64,000 bases of DNA from Klebsiella quasivariicola (GCF_002269255.1 NZ_CP022823.1:1550001-1614000); one strand, 5' to 3'. Positions 51,828-61,288 are shown, counted from the first letter of the stretch. Notes: generated by a model not told the origin, from the sequence alone. Numbers and translations: made by a program.

Positions 51828-52841
51828 ATGTCTGAAGGCTGGAATATTGCCGTACTGGGCGCAACGGGCGCCGTAGGCGAAGCCCTGCTCGAAACTCTTG
51901 CTGAACGCCAGTTCCCGGTGGGGGAGATTTTTGCTCTGGCACGCAATGAAAGCGCGGGCGAACATCTGCGGTTTGGTGGCAAGTCGGTGATCGTCAGGGA
52001 CGCCGCCGAATTTGACTGGACCCAGGCCCAGCTGGCCTTTTTCGCTGCCGGCGTCGAAGCCAGTGCAGCGTATATCGAAGACGCTACCAATGCTGGTTGT
52101 CTGGTCATCGATCTCAGCGGCCTGTTTGCGCTGGAGCCGGACGTACCGCTGGTGGTGCCGGATGTGAACCCGTTCGTATTAGGCGATTATCGCAACCGCA
52201 ACCTGATTGCGGTGCCCAACAGCCTGACCAGCCAGCTGCTGACGGCACTCAAGCCGCTTATCGATCAGGGCGGGCTGTCGCGCATCAGCGTCACCAACCT
52301 GCTCTCCGCCTCGGGACAGGGGAAAAAAGCGGTGGATGCGCTGGCAGGGCAGAGCGCCAAGCTGCTGAACGGCATCCCTATCGATGAAGATGATTTCTTC
52401 GGCCGCCAGCTGGCGTTCAATATGCTGCCGTTGCTGCCGGATCGTGAAGGTAGCGTGCGCGAAGAGCGGCGTATCGTCGATGAAGCGCGCAAAGTTCTCC
52501 AGGATGACGGGCTGATGATCTCCGCCAGCGTCGTTCAGTCGCCGGTCTTCTACGGCCATGCGCAGATGGTGAGCTTCGAAGCGATGCGTCCACTGGCGGC
52601 GGAAGAGGCGCGCGACGCCTTTACCCGCGGCGAGGATATCGAGCTTTCTGAAGAGGGGGAATTCCCGACCCAGGTTGGCGATGCCTCCGGCAATGCCCGC
52701 CTCTCCATCGGCTGCGTGCATAACGATTACGGTATGCCGGAGCAGGTCCAGTTCTGGTCGGTGGCGGATAACGTCCGCTTCGGCGGCGCGCTGATGGCGG
52801 TGAAGATCGCCGAGAAGCTGATCGAGGAGTACCTGTACTGA
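51828..52841 (+). CDS. usg: Usg-1, aspartate-semialdehyde dehydrogenase-like protein
   Basis: A 337-residue homologue of aspartate-semialdehyde dehydrogenase with an NADP-binding N-terminal (IAVLGATGAVGEALLETLAE) and the dimer domain. Where true enzymes have the nucleophile in a PNCSTIQ-type motif, this protein reads VPNSLTSQ, so the catalytic Cys is replaced by Ser. It is therefore probably inactive for the classical reaction, as is thought for E. coli Usg. The function is unknown. TGATG overlap with truA couples the two genes. Confidence 0.9.
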   Translation: MSEGWNIAVLGATGAVGEALLETLAERQFPVGEIFALARNESAGEHLRFGGKSVIVRDAAEFDWTQAQLAFFAAGVEASAAYIEDATNAGCLVIDLSGLFALEPDVPLVVPDVNPFVLGDYRNRNLIAVPNSLTSQLLTALKPLIDQGGLSRISVTNLLSASGQGKKAVDALAGQSAKLLNGIPIDEDDFFGRQLAFNMLPLLPDREGSVREERRIVDEARKVLQDDGLMISASVVQSPVFYGHAQMVSFEAMRPLAAEEARDAFTRGEDIELSEEGEFPTQVGDASGNARLSIGCVHNDYGMPEQVQFWSVADNVRFGGALMAVKIAEKLIEEYLY

Positions 52842-53653
52842 TGTCTGAGATGGAGCAACAGCCGGTCTGTAAAATCGCGCTGGGCATCGAGTACGACGGC
52901 AGCAAATATTACGGCTGGCAGCGGCAAAACGAAGTGCGCAGCGTGCAGGAGAAGCTGGAAAAGGCGCTCTCGCAGGTGGCGAACGAACCGATTACCGTTT
53001 TTTGCGCTGGCCGCACCGACGCCGGTGTTCATGGCACCGGCCAGGTGGTGCATTTCGAAACCCGGGCGCAGCGGAAAGATGCCGCCTGGACGCTGGGGGT
53101 AAATGCGAATTTACCTGGTGACATCGCGGTGCGTTGGGTCAAACATGTGCCGGCGGATTTTCACGCCCGGTTCAGCGCCACGGCGCGCCGCTATCGTTAC
53201 GTCATCTATAATCATCGCCTGCGTCCGGCGGTGTTGAGCCAGGGCGTGACGCATTTTCACCAGCCGCTTGATGCCGCGCGTATGCAGCGCGCCGCGCAGT
53301 GTCTGCTGGGAGAGAATGATTTCACCTCGTTTCGCGCGGTGCAGTGTCAGTCGCGCACCCCGTGGCGCAACGTGATGCATATTAACGTTAACCGCTACGG
53401 CGCGTATGTGGTGGTGGATATCAAAGCGAATGCCTTTGTACATCATATGGTCAGGAATATCGTAGGCAGCCTGATGGAAGTCGGGGCCGGAAACCAGCCG
53501 GAGAGCTGGATGGCAGAGCTGCTGGCAGCAAAAGACAGGACGCTCGCTGCGGCGACGGCAAAAGCGGAAGGGTTGTATCTGGTGTCGGTGGATTACCCGG
53601 CCCACTATGATTTACCGGTGCTGCCAATGGGCCCGCTGTTTCTGGCGGACTAA
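52841..53653 (+). CDS. truA: TruA, tRNA pseudouridine(38-40) synthase
   Basis: A 270-residue pseudouridine synthase acting at positions 38, 39 and 40 of the tRNA anticodon arm. The catalytic Asp lies in CAGRTDAGVHGTGQVVHF, and GIEYDGSKYYGWQRQ opens the domain. A conserved NAFVHHMVRNIVGSLMEVG motif is present towards the C-terminus. The start overlaps the usg stop by one base (TGATG). The length matches E. coli. Confidence 0.96.
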   Translation: MSEMEQQPVCKIALGIEYDGSKYYGWQRQNEVRSVQEKLEKALSQVANEPITVFCAGRTDAGVHGTGQVVHFETRAQRKDAAWTLGVNANLPGDIAVRWVKHVPADFHARFSATARRYRYVIYNHRLRPAVLSQGVTHFHQPLDAARMQRAAQCLLGENDFTSFRAVQCQSRTPWRNVMHINVNRYGAYVVVDIKANAFVHHMVRNIVGSLMEVGAGNQPESWMAELLAAKDRTLAAATAKAEGLYLVSVDYPAHYDLPVLPMGPLFLAD

Positions 53654-53679
53654 TAGGGTCATTAAGGGTAAAGACGAAT

Positions 53680-54339
53680 ATGGACTTGATTCACTTTTTA
53701 ATTGATTTCATCCTGCATATTGATGTGCACCTTGCCGAGCTGGTAGCCCAGTACGGCGTCTGGGTTTATGCCATTCTGTTTTTGATTCTGTTCTGCGAAA
53801 CCGGGCTGGTGGTCACGCCGTTCCTGCCGGGGGATTCACTGCTGTTTGTGGCGGGGGCGCTCTCGGCTTTGCCGACGAACGATCTTAATGTTCACCTGAT
53901 GGTATTGCTGATGGTCATCGCGGCCATCGTCGGCGATGCGGTCAACTACACCATTGGCCGACTGTTCGGCGAGAAGCTGTTCAGTAATCCGAACTCGAAG
54001 ATTTTCCGTCGTAGCTATCTGGATAAAACCCATAGCTTCTATGAACGTCACGGCGGAAAAACCATTATCCTGGCGCGCTTTGTGCCGATAGTCCGAACCT
54101 TCGCACCGTTTGTGGCGGGAATGGGACATATGTCCTATCGTCATTTTGCGGCCTATAACGTGGTTGGGGCGCTGCTGTGGGTGCTGCTGTTTAGCTACGC
54201 TGGCTATCTCTTTGGCGACCTGCCGGTGGTGCAGGAGAACCTGAAGCTGCTGATAGTGGCGATCATCGTTCTCTCGGTTCTGCCGGGCGTGATTGAGATT
54301 ATTCGCCATAAGCGGGCGGCGGCAAAGCAGGCTAAGTAG
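53680..54339 (+). CDS. dedA: DedA family inner-membrane protein
   Basis: A 219-residue polytopic membrane protein, same length as E. coli DedA. The hallmark FCETGLVVTPFLPGDSLLFVAG and the second block LARFVPIVRTFAPFVAGMGHM (with the conserved Arg) are intact. DedA proteins are thought to act in undecaprenyl-phosphate or lipid flipping and to be required together with relatives for membrane homeostasis. It follows truA by 26 bases. Confidence 0.95.
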   Translation: MDLIHFLIDFILHIDVHLAELVAQYGVWVYAILFLILFCETGLVVTPFLPGDSLLFVAGALSALPTNDLNVHLMVLLMVIAAIVGDAVNYTIGRLFGEKLFSNPNSKIFRRSYLDKTHSFYERHGGKTIILARFVPIVRTFAPFVAGMGHMSYRHFAAYNVVGALLWVLLFSYAGYLFGDLPVVQENLKLLIVAIIVLSVLPGVIEIIRHKRAAAKQAK

Positions 54340-54525
54340 CCCGGCCTGCGCTGCGCGCAGCCGCGCATGACGGTCACGCGCAGCGGTTTGACCACTTTTT
54401 TATCCCATGTTCCGGGATGATATGATTTAATGTGCAACATTCATGGTCTGTAAGAGGCAAAAATGGCATTATGCGCCCCTTACGACAAAACTGGCATCGA
54501 CCAGGTTCAGGCAGAAAGGTTATCA

Positions 54526-55446
54526 ATGAGCTGGATTGAACGAATTAAAAGCAACATCACTCCCACCCGTAAGGCGAGCATTCCTGAGGGTGTATGGACC
54601 AAGTGCGACAGCTGCGGTCAGGTACTCTACCGCGCCGAGCTGGAGCGCAACCTGGAGGTTTGTCCTAAGTGCGATCACCATATGCGCATGTCGGCGCGTA
54701 ATCGCCTGCATAGCCTGTTGGATGAAGGTTCTCTGGTAGAACTGGGTAGCGAACTTGAGCCAAAAGATGTGCTGAAGTTCCGCGATTCAAAAAAATACAA
54801 AGACCGCCTGGCGTCCGCGCAGAAAGAGACGGGCGAGAAAGACGCGCTGGTGGTGATGAAAGGCACGCTGTACGCGATGCCGGTGGTTGCCGCTGCCTTT
54901 GAGTTCTCCTTTATGGGTGGCTCGATGGGGTCCGTCGTCGGCGCACGCTTTGTGCGCGCGGTGGAGCAGGCGCTGGAAGACAATTGCCCGCTGATCTGCT
55001 TCTCCGCCTCCGGTGGCGCCCGTATGCAGGAAGCGCTGATGTCGCTGATGCAGATGGCGAAAACCTCCGCCGCGCTGGCGAAAATGCAGGAGCGCGGATT
55101 ACCGTACATCTCCGTGCTGACCGACCCAACGATGGGCGGCGTATCGGCGAGCTTTGCGATGCTGGGCGACCTGAACATTGCCGAGCCGAAAGCGCTGATC
55201 GGCTTTGCCGGTCCTCGCGTCATTGAGCAGACCGTACGCGAGAAGCTGCCGCCGGGATTCCAGCGCAGCGAGTTCCTGATTGAAAAAGGGGCGATCGATA
55301 TGATCGTTCGCCGCCCGGAAATGCGTCTCAAGCTGGCCAGCATTCTGGCAAAGCTGATGAACCTGCCGGCGCCGGTTGCCGTTTCGGAAGCGCCGCATGA
55401 AGGCGTGGTGGTGCCGCCGGCACCGGATCAGGAACCCGAGGCCTGA
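54526..55446 (+). CDS. accD: AccD, acetyl-CoA carboxylase carboxyltransferase subunit beta
   Basis: A 306-residue subunit that, with AccA, transfers CO2 from biotin to acetyl-CoA to make malonyl-CoA. The zinc ribbon is complete: Cys27, Cys30, Cys46 and Cys49 in [13 protein letters not shown] and VCPKCDHHM. The crotonase-like core has [13 protein letters not shown] and [12 protein letters not shown]. The start at 54526 ([10 protein letters not shown]) matches E. coli; an in-frame ATG at 54463 with GAGG before it could add 21 residues. In E. coli the AccA/AccD complex binds its own mRNA; that cannot be tested here. Confidence 0.95.
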
Positions 55447-55454
55447 TAAAGCAG

Positions 55455-55487
55455 AGGGCAGGGCCTGGCGGCGCTGCCCTTTTTTAT
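55455..55487 (+). terminator. Terminator of accD
   Basis: AGGGCAG arm paired with CTGCCCT around a GC-rich loop, followed by a T6 run. folC begins 35 bases later, so this may be partial. Confidence 0.75.
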
Positions 55488-55521
55488 TCATACGCGTTAA
55501 CCGTCAATTCTTGCGGGCATC

Positions 55522-56790
55522 ATGGAAAAAGATCCTATTCCTCAGGCCACGTCGCCCCTGGCTACGTGGCTTTCTTATCTGGAACATCTGCACAGTAAAA
55601 CCATCGACCTGGGGCTGGCGCGCGTCAGCGAGGTCGCACGGCAGATGGATATCGTTAAACCGGCGCCGTTTGTCTTTACCGTCGCGGGCACCAACGGCAA
55701 AGGCACCACCTGCCGCACGCTGGAAACCGTCCTGATGGCGGCCGGCTATAAAGTGGGGGTCTACAGCTCCCCGCACCTGGTGCGCTACACCGAACGCGTG
55801 CGCGTTCAGGGGGCTGAACTGCCGGAGGCGGCGCATACGGCTTCGTTTGCTGAAATTGAAGCGGCGCGGGGCGATATCTCGTTGACCTATTTTGAGTACG
55901 GCACGCTCTCGGCGCTATGGCTGTTTAAGCAGGCGCAGCTCGATGTGGTGATCCTGGAGGTGGGCCTCGGCGGCCGTCTCGACGCCACCAACATCGTAGA
56001 TGCCGACGTCGCGGTGGTCACCAGCATTGCGCTCGATCATACCGACTGGCTGGGGCCAGATCGCGAAAGTATTGGCCGGGAAAAAGCGGGTATCTTCCGC
56101 GCCGGTAAACCGGCGATAGTGGGTGAGCCGGATATGCCGCACACCATTGCTGACGTGGCGAGCGAGAAGGGCGCGCTGCTTCAGCGCCGCGGCGTCGACT
56201 GGCGCTATGAGGTGGAGGGTGAGACATGGTCCTTCCGCGACGCGGCCGGGGCGTTAAGCCACCTGCCGTTGCCTCAGGTGCCGTTGCCGAATGCGGCGAC
56301 GGCCGTGGCGGCGCTGCGCGCCAGCGGGATTGCCGTGGATGACGCCATCCTGCGCGCGGGGATCCGCGACGCGATGTTGCCGGGGCGTTTTCAGATAATT
56401 AGCAACGCCCCGCGGGTGATCCTTGATGTGGCGCATAACCCGCACGCGGCGGCTTATCTCGCCGGCCGTCTCAAAACGTTAGCGAAAACGGGACGCGTGC
56501 TGGCGGTTATTGGTATGCTGCACGATAAGGACATTGCCGGTACGCTGGCCAATCTGGCGCCGGAAGTCGACGTCTGGTACTGCGCGCCGCTGGATGGGCC
56601 GCGCGGGGCGACGGCGGAACAGCTGGTGGAACATTTGCGTGGCGGCACAGTCTATAGCAGCGTGGCGCAGGCGTGGCAGGCGGCCATGGCTGACGCTAAA
56701 GTGGAAGATACCGTGCTGGTGTGTGGTTCATTTCATACCGTAGCGCAGGTAATGGAAGAGATAGACGCGGGGAGAATCGGTGGCGAGTAA
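55522..56790 (+). CDS. folC: FolC, dihydrofolate synthase/folylpolyglutamate synthase
   Basis: A 422-residue Mur-ligase-family enzyme that adds glutamate to dihydropteroate and then to folates. The P-loop is FTVAGTNGKGTTCRTLE (about 52-68). LEVGLGGRLDATNIVD, ITSIALDHTDWLG-type and DVAHNPHAAAYLAGRL motifs mark the ATP and substrate sites. The gene overlaps dedD by 11 bases, so the two are translated in a coupled way. Order accD-folC-dedD is as in E. coli. Confidence 0.96.
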   Translation: MEKDPIPQATSPLATWLSYLEHLHSKTIDLGLARVSEVARQMDIVKPAPFVFTVAGTNGKGTTCRTLETVLMAAGYKVGVYSSPHLVRYTERVRVQGAELPEAAHTASFAEIEAARGDISLTYFEYGTLSALWLFKQAQLDVVILEVGLGGRLDATNIVDADVAVVTSIALDHTDWLGPDRESIGREKAGIFRAGKPAIVGEPDMPHTIADVASEKGALLQRRGVDWRYEVEGETWSFRDAAGALSHLPLPQVPLPNAATAVAALRASGIAVDDAILRAGIRDAMLPGRFQIISNAPRVILDVAHNPHAAAYLAGRLKTLAKTGRVLAVIGMLHDKDIAGTLANLAPEVDVWYCAPLDGPRGATAEQLVEHLRGGTVYSSVAQAWQAAMADAKVEDTVLVCGSFHTVAQVMEEIDAGRIGGE

Positions 56791-57469
56791 GTTTCAGAAC
56801 CGTTTAGTCGGGACAATCGTGCTGGTGGCGCTGGGGGTGATTATCCTGCCAGGGCTGCTGGACGGGCAGAAAAAGCATTACCAGGATGAGTTTGCCGCGA
56901 TCCCGCTGGTGCCGAAACCGGGCGATCGCGATGAACCGGATATGCTGCCAGCGGCGACCCAGGCCCTGCCTTCGCAGCCGCCGGAAGGGGCGGCGGAAGA
57001 GGTGCGGGCTGGCGATGCCGCCGCGCCATCGTTAGATCCGTCGCGTATTCCGGTGAACAGCAACAGCTTCGATGATGTTCAGGAACCGGTAGTTGCCGCG
57101 AAACCGCAGCCTAAGCCGCAGCCAAAACCACAGCCGCAGCAGCAGGTCGCGACGCCAACGCCGCCGCCGGCTAAGCCACAGCAGCAACAGTCCCCGCAGC
57201 AGCAGGCGGCCCTGCCGGCGCCGACCGGGAAAGCCTATGTGGTTCAGCTGGGTGCGCTGAAGAACGCCGATAAGGTGAATGAGATTGTCGGTAAACTGCG
57301 TGCCTCGGGTTTCAAAGTCTATACATCGCCTTCGACGCCGGTACAGGGTAAAATTACCCGCATCCTCGTCGGCCCGGATGCATCAAAAGATAAGCTGAAA
57401 GGCCAGCTGGGCGATCTGCAACAGATCTCCGGGCTTAGCGGGGTGGTGATGGGCTTTACCCCGAACTGA
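56780..57469 (+). CDS. dedD: DedD, SPOR-domain cell-division protein
   Basis: A 229-residue single-pass inner-membrane protein: N-terminal anchor (RLVGTIVLVALGVIILPGLL), a long Pro/Gln/Lys-rich periplasmic linker with tandem QPKP units (about 105-150), and a C-terminal SPOR domain (from about 152, AYVVQLGALKNADKVNEIVG) that binds denuded septal peptidoglycan. It helps constriction with FtsN. The start is GTG at 56780, inside folC. It is slightly longer than E. coli DedD because of the linker. Confidence 0.93.
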   Translation: MASKFQNRLVGTIVLVALGVIILPGLLDGQKKHYQDEFAAIPLVPKPGDRDEPDMLPAATQALPSQPPEGAAEEVRAGDAAAPSLDPSRIPVNSNSFDDVQEPVVAAKPQPKPQPKPQPQQQVATPTPPPAKPQQQQSPQQQAALPAPTGKAYVVQLGALKNADKVNEIVGKLRASGFKVYTSPSTPVQGKITRILVGPDASKDKLKGQLGDLQQISGLSGVVMGFTPN

Positions 57470-57614
57470 TGGTTTTTTCCGCCATGCGGAGAGAACCTTG
57501 CGGGGCGAAATCCCCCGCAAACCCTGTCTCAGCCGCCCTGAAGAGGCGAAAGGCAGTCTGGCGTTGAATGTTTTTTCAGCGCCATTTTTATTTCTGTAGG
57601 GCAAGGAAATCCCT

Positions 57615-57630
57615 ACGCAAACGTTTTCTT
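57615..57630. promoter_or_regulatory. PurR operator of cvpA-purF
   Basis: ACGCAAACGTTTTCTT fits the PurR consensus ACGCAAACGTTTTCNT at every fixed position. It lies 8-28 bases before a -10-like TAGAAT (57638-57643) and 55 bases before cvpA. Confidence 0.92.
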
Positions 57631-57685
57631 TTTCTGTTAGAATGCGCCCCGAACTGGACGACAGGGCGTAAATCGTGGGACGTAT

Positions 57686-58174
57686 ATGGTCTGGATTGAT
57701 TACGCCATTATGGCGGTGCTGGGTCTTTCTTGCCTGGTCAGCCTGATCCGCGGCTTCGTTCGCGAAGCTTTATCGTTAGTCACGTGGGGTTGCGCATTTT
57801 ATGTCGCCAGCCACTACTACGCTGACCTGTCTGTCTGGTTTACGGGCTTTGAGGATGAACGGGTTCGAAATGGGATTGCTATTGCGGCGCTGTTTATCGT
57901 GACGCTCATCGTTGGCGCTATCGTGAACTATGTGATAGGCCAGCTGGTGGAGAAGACCGGTTTGTCAGGAACCGACAGGGTATTGGGGATCTGCTTCGGC
58001 GCGCTACGTGGGGTGCTGATCATCGCCGCTATCTTGTTCTTCCTTGATACCTTTACCGGGATGGCGAAGAGCGATGACTGGCATCAGTCGCAGTTTATTC
58101 CCTATTTTACCCCCGTCATCAGATGGTTTTTTGAATACCTGCAAAGCTCGTCAAGTTTCTTGCCTAAAGTATAG
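57686..58174 (+). CDS. cvpA: CvpA, inner-membrane protein required for colicin V production
   Basis: A 162-residue protein with four hydrophobic segments, the same length as E. coli CvpA. Conserved SLIRGFVREALSLVTWGCAF and GQLVEKTGLSGTDRVLGICFGALRG are present. E. coli CvpA is needed for colicin V production/export and has been linked to envelope and bile-salt tolerance; the molecular action is unclear. It is the first gene of the PurR-controlled cvpA-purF operon, 33 bases before purF. Confidence 0.95.
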   Translation: MVWIDYAIMAVLGLSCLVSLIRGFVREALSLVTWGCAFYVASHYYADLSVWFTGFEDERVRNGIAIAALFIVTLIVGAIVNYVIGQLVEKTGLSGTDRVLGICFGALRGVLIIAAILFFLDTFTGMAKSDDWHQSQFIPYFTPVIRWFFEYLQSSSSFLPKV

Positions 58175-58207
58175 ACTTTGGGTCGTTGCTGAACGAGGAA
58201 AAGACGT

Positions 58208-59725
58208 ATGTGCGGTATTGTCGGTATCGCCGGTGTTATGCCGGTTAACCAGTCGATTTATGATGCGCTAACGGTGCTCCAGCACCGTGGACAGGATGCC
58301 GCTGGCATCATCACCATTGATGCCAACAACTGCTTCCGGTTGCGTAAGGCTAACGGGCTGGTAAGCGACGTATTCGAAGCCCGCCATATGCAGCGTATGC
58401 AGGGCAATATGGGGATTGGCCACGTGCGTTACCCCACGGCGGGCAGCTCCAGCGCCTCCGAGGCGCAGCCGTTTTACGTAAACTCGCCGTATGGCATCAC
58501 CTTGGCGCATAATGGCAATCTGACCAACGCGCACGAGCTGCGTAAAAAGCTGTTTGAAGAAAAACGCCGCCATATCAATACCACCTCTGATTCCGAAATC
58601 CTCCTCAATATTTTCGCCAGTGAGCTGGATAACTTCCGTCACTACCCGCTGGAAGCGGACAACATCTTCGCTGCGATTGCGGCGACCAACCGCCTGATCC
58701 GCGGCGCGTACGCGTGCGTGGCGATGATCATCGGTCATGGCATGGTGGCCTTCCGCGACCCCAACGGCATTCGTCCGCTGGTGCTGGGTAAACGCGACGT
58801 TGGCGATGGCCGCACCGAGTATATGGTGGCCTCGGAAAGCGTGGCGCTCGATACCCTCGGTTTTGAATTCCTGCGCGATGTCGCGCCGGGCGAAGCGGTC
58901 TATATTACCGAGAAAGGCCAGCTGTTTACCCGTCAGTGTGCCGATAATCCGGTCAGCAACCCGTGCCTGTTCGAGTACGTCTATTTTGCCCGTCCAGACT
59001 CGTTTATCGACAAAATTTCCGTCTACAGCGCCCGCGTCAATATGGGGACCAAGCTGGGCGAGAAGATTGCCCGCGAGTGGGAAGATCTGGATATTGACGT
59101 CGTTATTCCGATCCCGGAGACCTCCTGCGACATCGCTCTGGAAATCGCCCGCATTCTCGACAAGCCTTATCGTCAGGGCTTCGTGAAGAACCGCTACGTC
59201 GGCCGGACGTTTATCATGCCGGGCCAGCAGCTGCGTCGTAAATCTGTTCGCCGTAAGCTCAACGCCAACCGCGCGGAATTCCGCGATAAGAATGTGCTGC
59301 TGGTCGACGATTCCATTGTACGCGGCACCACCTCTGAGCAGATCATTGAGATGGCGCGCGAAGCCGGGGCGAAAAAAGTTTATCTGGCCTCTGCTGCACC
59401 GGAAATTCGCTTCCCGAACGTCTACGGTATCGATATGCCGACCGCCACCGAGCTGATTGCTCATGGCCGCGAAGTGGACGAGATCCGCCAGATCATCGGC
59501 GCCGACGGCCTGATTTTCCAGGATCTCAACGATCTGATCGACGCGGTGCGCGCGGAGAACCCGGATATTCAGCAGTTTGAATGCTCGGTGTTCAACGGCG
59601 TGTACGTCACACGGGATGTCGACCAGCAGTACCTCGACTACCTTGATTCTCTGCGTAACGATGATGCCAAAGCGGTCCAGCTGCAGAACGAAGTGGAAAA
59701 CCTCGAGATGCACAACGAGGGGTAA
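58208..59725 (+). CDS. purF: PurF, amidophosphoribosyltransferase
   Basis: A 505-residue enzyme catalysing the first committed step of purine synthesis: PRPP plus glutamine to phosphoribosylamine. The N-terminal nucleophile Cys2 is in MCGIVGIAGV (Ntn hydrolase glutaminase), and the PRPP loop is VLLVDDSIVRGTTS at about 362-375. Length matches E. coli. Transcribed with cvpA from the PurR-controlled promoter. In E. coli ubiX follows; here the sigma-54 locus does. Confidence 0.97.
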   Translation: MCGIVGIAGVMPVNQSIYDALTVLQHRGQDAAGIITIDANNCFRLRKANGLVSDVFEARHMQRMQGNMGIGHVRYPTAGSSSASEAQPFYVNSPYGITLAHNGNLTNAHELRKKLFEEKRRHINTTSDSEILLNIFASELDNFRHYPLEADNIFAAIAATNRLIRGAYACVAMIIGHGMVAFRDPNGIRPLVLGKRDVGDGRTEYMVASESVALDTLGFEFLRDVAPGEAVYITEKGQLFTRQCADNPVSNPCLFEYVYFARPDSFIDKISVYSARVNMGTKLGEKIAREWEDLDIDVVIPIPETSCDIALEIARILDKPYRQGFVKNRYVGRTFIMPGQQLRRKSVRRKLNANRAEFRDKNVLLVDDSIVRGTTSEQIIEMAREAGAKKVYLASAAPEIRFPNVYGIDMPTATELIAHGREVDEIRQIIGADGLIFQDLNDLIDAVRAENPDIQQFECSVFNGVYVTRDVDQQYLDYLDSLRNDDAKAVQLQNEVENLEMHNEG

Positions 59726-59766
59726 ATGAGCTACAGCAGCCAGCGGCGTTGCGTCGCTGGCGATGC

Positions 59767-61194
59767 TTAACGGTGTACGACGCCAAAACGGATGCCGTAT
59801 TTCTGTACCTTGTAGTTCAGCGTCGTTCGGGAGATGTTGAGGCTGCGCGCCGCCGCTGCAATATTTCCCTGATAAGTATCCAGCGCGGTTTCTATCAACC
59901 CCCTTTCGTAATTTGCTACCCGTGCCTCGAGAGAGCTCTCGTTATCCGGTTCTGCTGCCGGGAGAGAGGGAAGCGATGTTGGGGTCTCCGGGCCGCCTAA
60001 ATTCAGTTCTTCGTTTTCAAATACGATCTTTTTCAGCATGCCATCGGTTTCCTGCATGATCATACTGCGGACAATGGCGTTTTCCAGCATCCTGACATTG
60101 CCCGGCCAGGAATGGCTCAGTAGCGTAATACGTGCCGCCTCGCTGAGACCATGGATATCTTGCGGAACTTCACTGCGATATTTATCAATGAAATAATTTG
60201 CCAACAGAGGAATATCTTCCGGGCGAGTGCGTAGTGGCGGAAGCATGAGCATCCCGACGTTAAGCCGATAAAACAGGTCCGGGCGCAGACGCTCTTGCTG
60301 AATCAATCGCGCAGGGGATTCATTCATTGCAGCAATAATACGCACGTCGGAATGAATAGGGTGTTGACCGCCTAGCCTCCAGAACGTTTTATCCTGTAAG
60401 AAGCGAAGCAACTTGCTCTGCATCTCGATTGGCATTGCGTTCAGTTCATCAAGAAAAAGCGTTCCACCGTTTGCCAGTTCCAGATAGCCCTGGCTGTTTT
60501 CCGCGCCAGTATAAGCGCCGCGCATAGCGCCAAAAAGCGTACTCTCCACCAGGGTTGGCGGGAGCGCCCCGCAATTCAGCGCAATGAAGGGTTTGTTGGC
60601 GCGTTTACTGCACTGGTGGATAAGACGGGAGAAAAGTTCCTTACCCGTACCCGTTTCGCCAACAATTGTCACGGGAATATTACTCACCGCCAGACGTTTA
60701 GCTTTGGCAATAATGGCAAGCATTTCGGCGTTTTCAGTAATGATAGCATGGTGCTTTTCACGGCCCTGAGCGTAAAGCAGATGGTTTAGCTCAACAACCT
60801 GTTCCTGTAATCGCCGGACGCCGGACATATTCCTGCCGATTTCGATAACACCGACCATATTGCCCTTGCTGGAGTAGAGCGGGGCGGTGGTATGTTGGTA
60901 ATCCACCGCCTGGCCCCGGGCATTGTAGTAAATCTGGTAATGACCAATATACTCGACCCCGTCTTTTAGTGAAGAAAGCATCGTACTTTGGTTCTCTTTC
61001 ATGCTGGGGTAGACATCCAGCATATGTTTACCCATCGCTTGTTCAATACTATACCCGTCCAGATCGGCGCTTTCCTGGTTGTAATACACATATTCACCTC
61101 GTTCGTTAATGACGGCCAACGGTTGATGTATCAGATCGAAAAAACGAGAGAACATTTTAAGTGCGGAAGCGAGCTCTTCATTGGTTGATGCCAT
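59767..61194 (-). CDS. Sigma-54-dependent transcriptional activator (PAS-AAA+-Fis HTH)
   Basis: A 475-residue enhancer-binding protein. An N-terminal PAS domain (about 15-125) probably senses a small molecule. The AAA+ domain (about 150-385) has Walker A GETGTGKE (about 179), the sigma-54-contacting GAYTGA (about 227, variant of GAFTGA), Walker B GGTLFLDELNAM and the arginine-finger region RPDLFYRLNV. The C-terminal Fis-type HTH is NIAAAARSLNISRTTLNYKV (about 445-465). It resembles RocR-type regulators of amino acid catabolism. It is divergent from the decarboxylase and transporter genes, which have a perfect -24/-12 promoter. No receiver domain is present, so it is not a two-component regulator. 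Confidence 0.9.
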   Translation of the reverse strand: MASTNEELASALKMFSRFFDLIHQPLAVINERGEYVYYNQESADLDGYSIEQAMGKHMLDVYPSMKENQSTMLSSLKDGVEYIGHYQIYYNARGQAVDYQHTTAPLYSSKGNMVGVIEIGRNMSGVRRLQEQVVELNHLLYAQGREKHHAIITENAEMLAIIAKAKRLAVSNIPVTIVGETGTGKELFSRLIHQCSKRANKPFIALNCGALPPTLVESTLFGAMRGAYTGAENSQGYLELANGGTLFLDELNAMPIEMQSKLLRFLQDKTFWRLGGQHPIHSDVRIIAAMNESPARLIQQERLRPDLFYRLNVGMLMLPPLRTRPEDIPLLANYFIDKYRSEVPQDIHGLSEAARITLLSHSWPGNVRMLENAIVRSMIMQETDGMLKKIVFENEELNLGGPETPTSLPSLPAAEPDNESSLEARVANYERGLIETALDTYQGNIAAAARSLNISRTTLNYKVQKYGIRFGVVHR

Positions 61195-61244
61195 AACGAA
61201 ATCAAATCCTTTCTACCCGTAATATCCATATTATAAGTGTGACA

Positions 61245-61288
61245 AATTTTCGTCGCTATGATGAATAACACATGATTTGACGAAAATT
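61245..61288. promoter_or_regulatory. Inverted repeat, candidate enhancer (UAS) for the sigma-54 activator
   Basis: AATTTTCGTC (61245-61254) and GACGAAAATT (61279-61288) are perfect 10-bp inverted arms 24 bases apart. The centre is about 95 bases upstream of the expected start of the sigma-54 promoter, the usual distance for an activator site, and lies between the activator gene and its likely target. Confidence 0.6.

Noticed and set aside
58268..59713. 481-codon minus-strand frame
   Set aside because: Antisense shadow of purF, whose motifs are all present on the plus strand.
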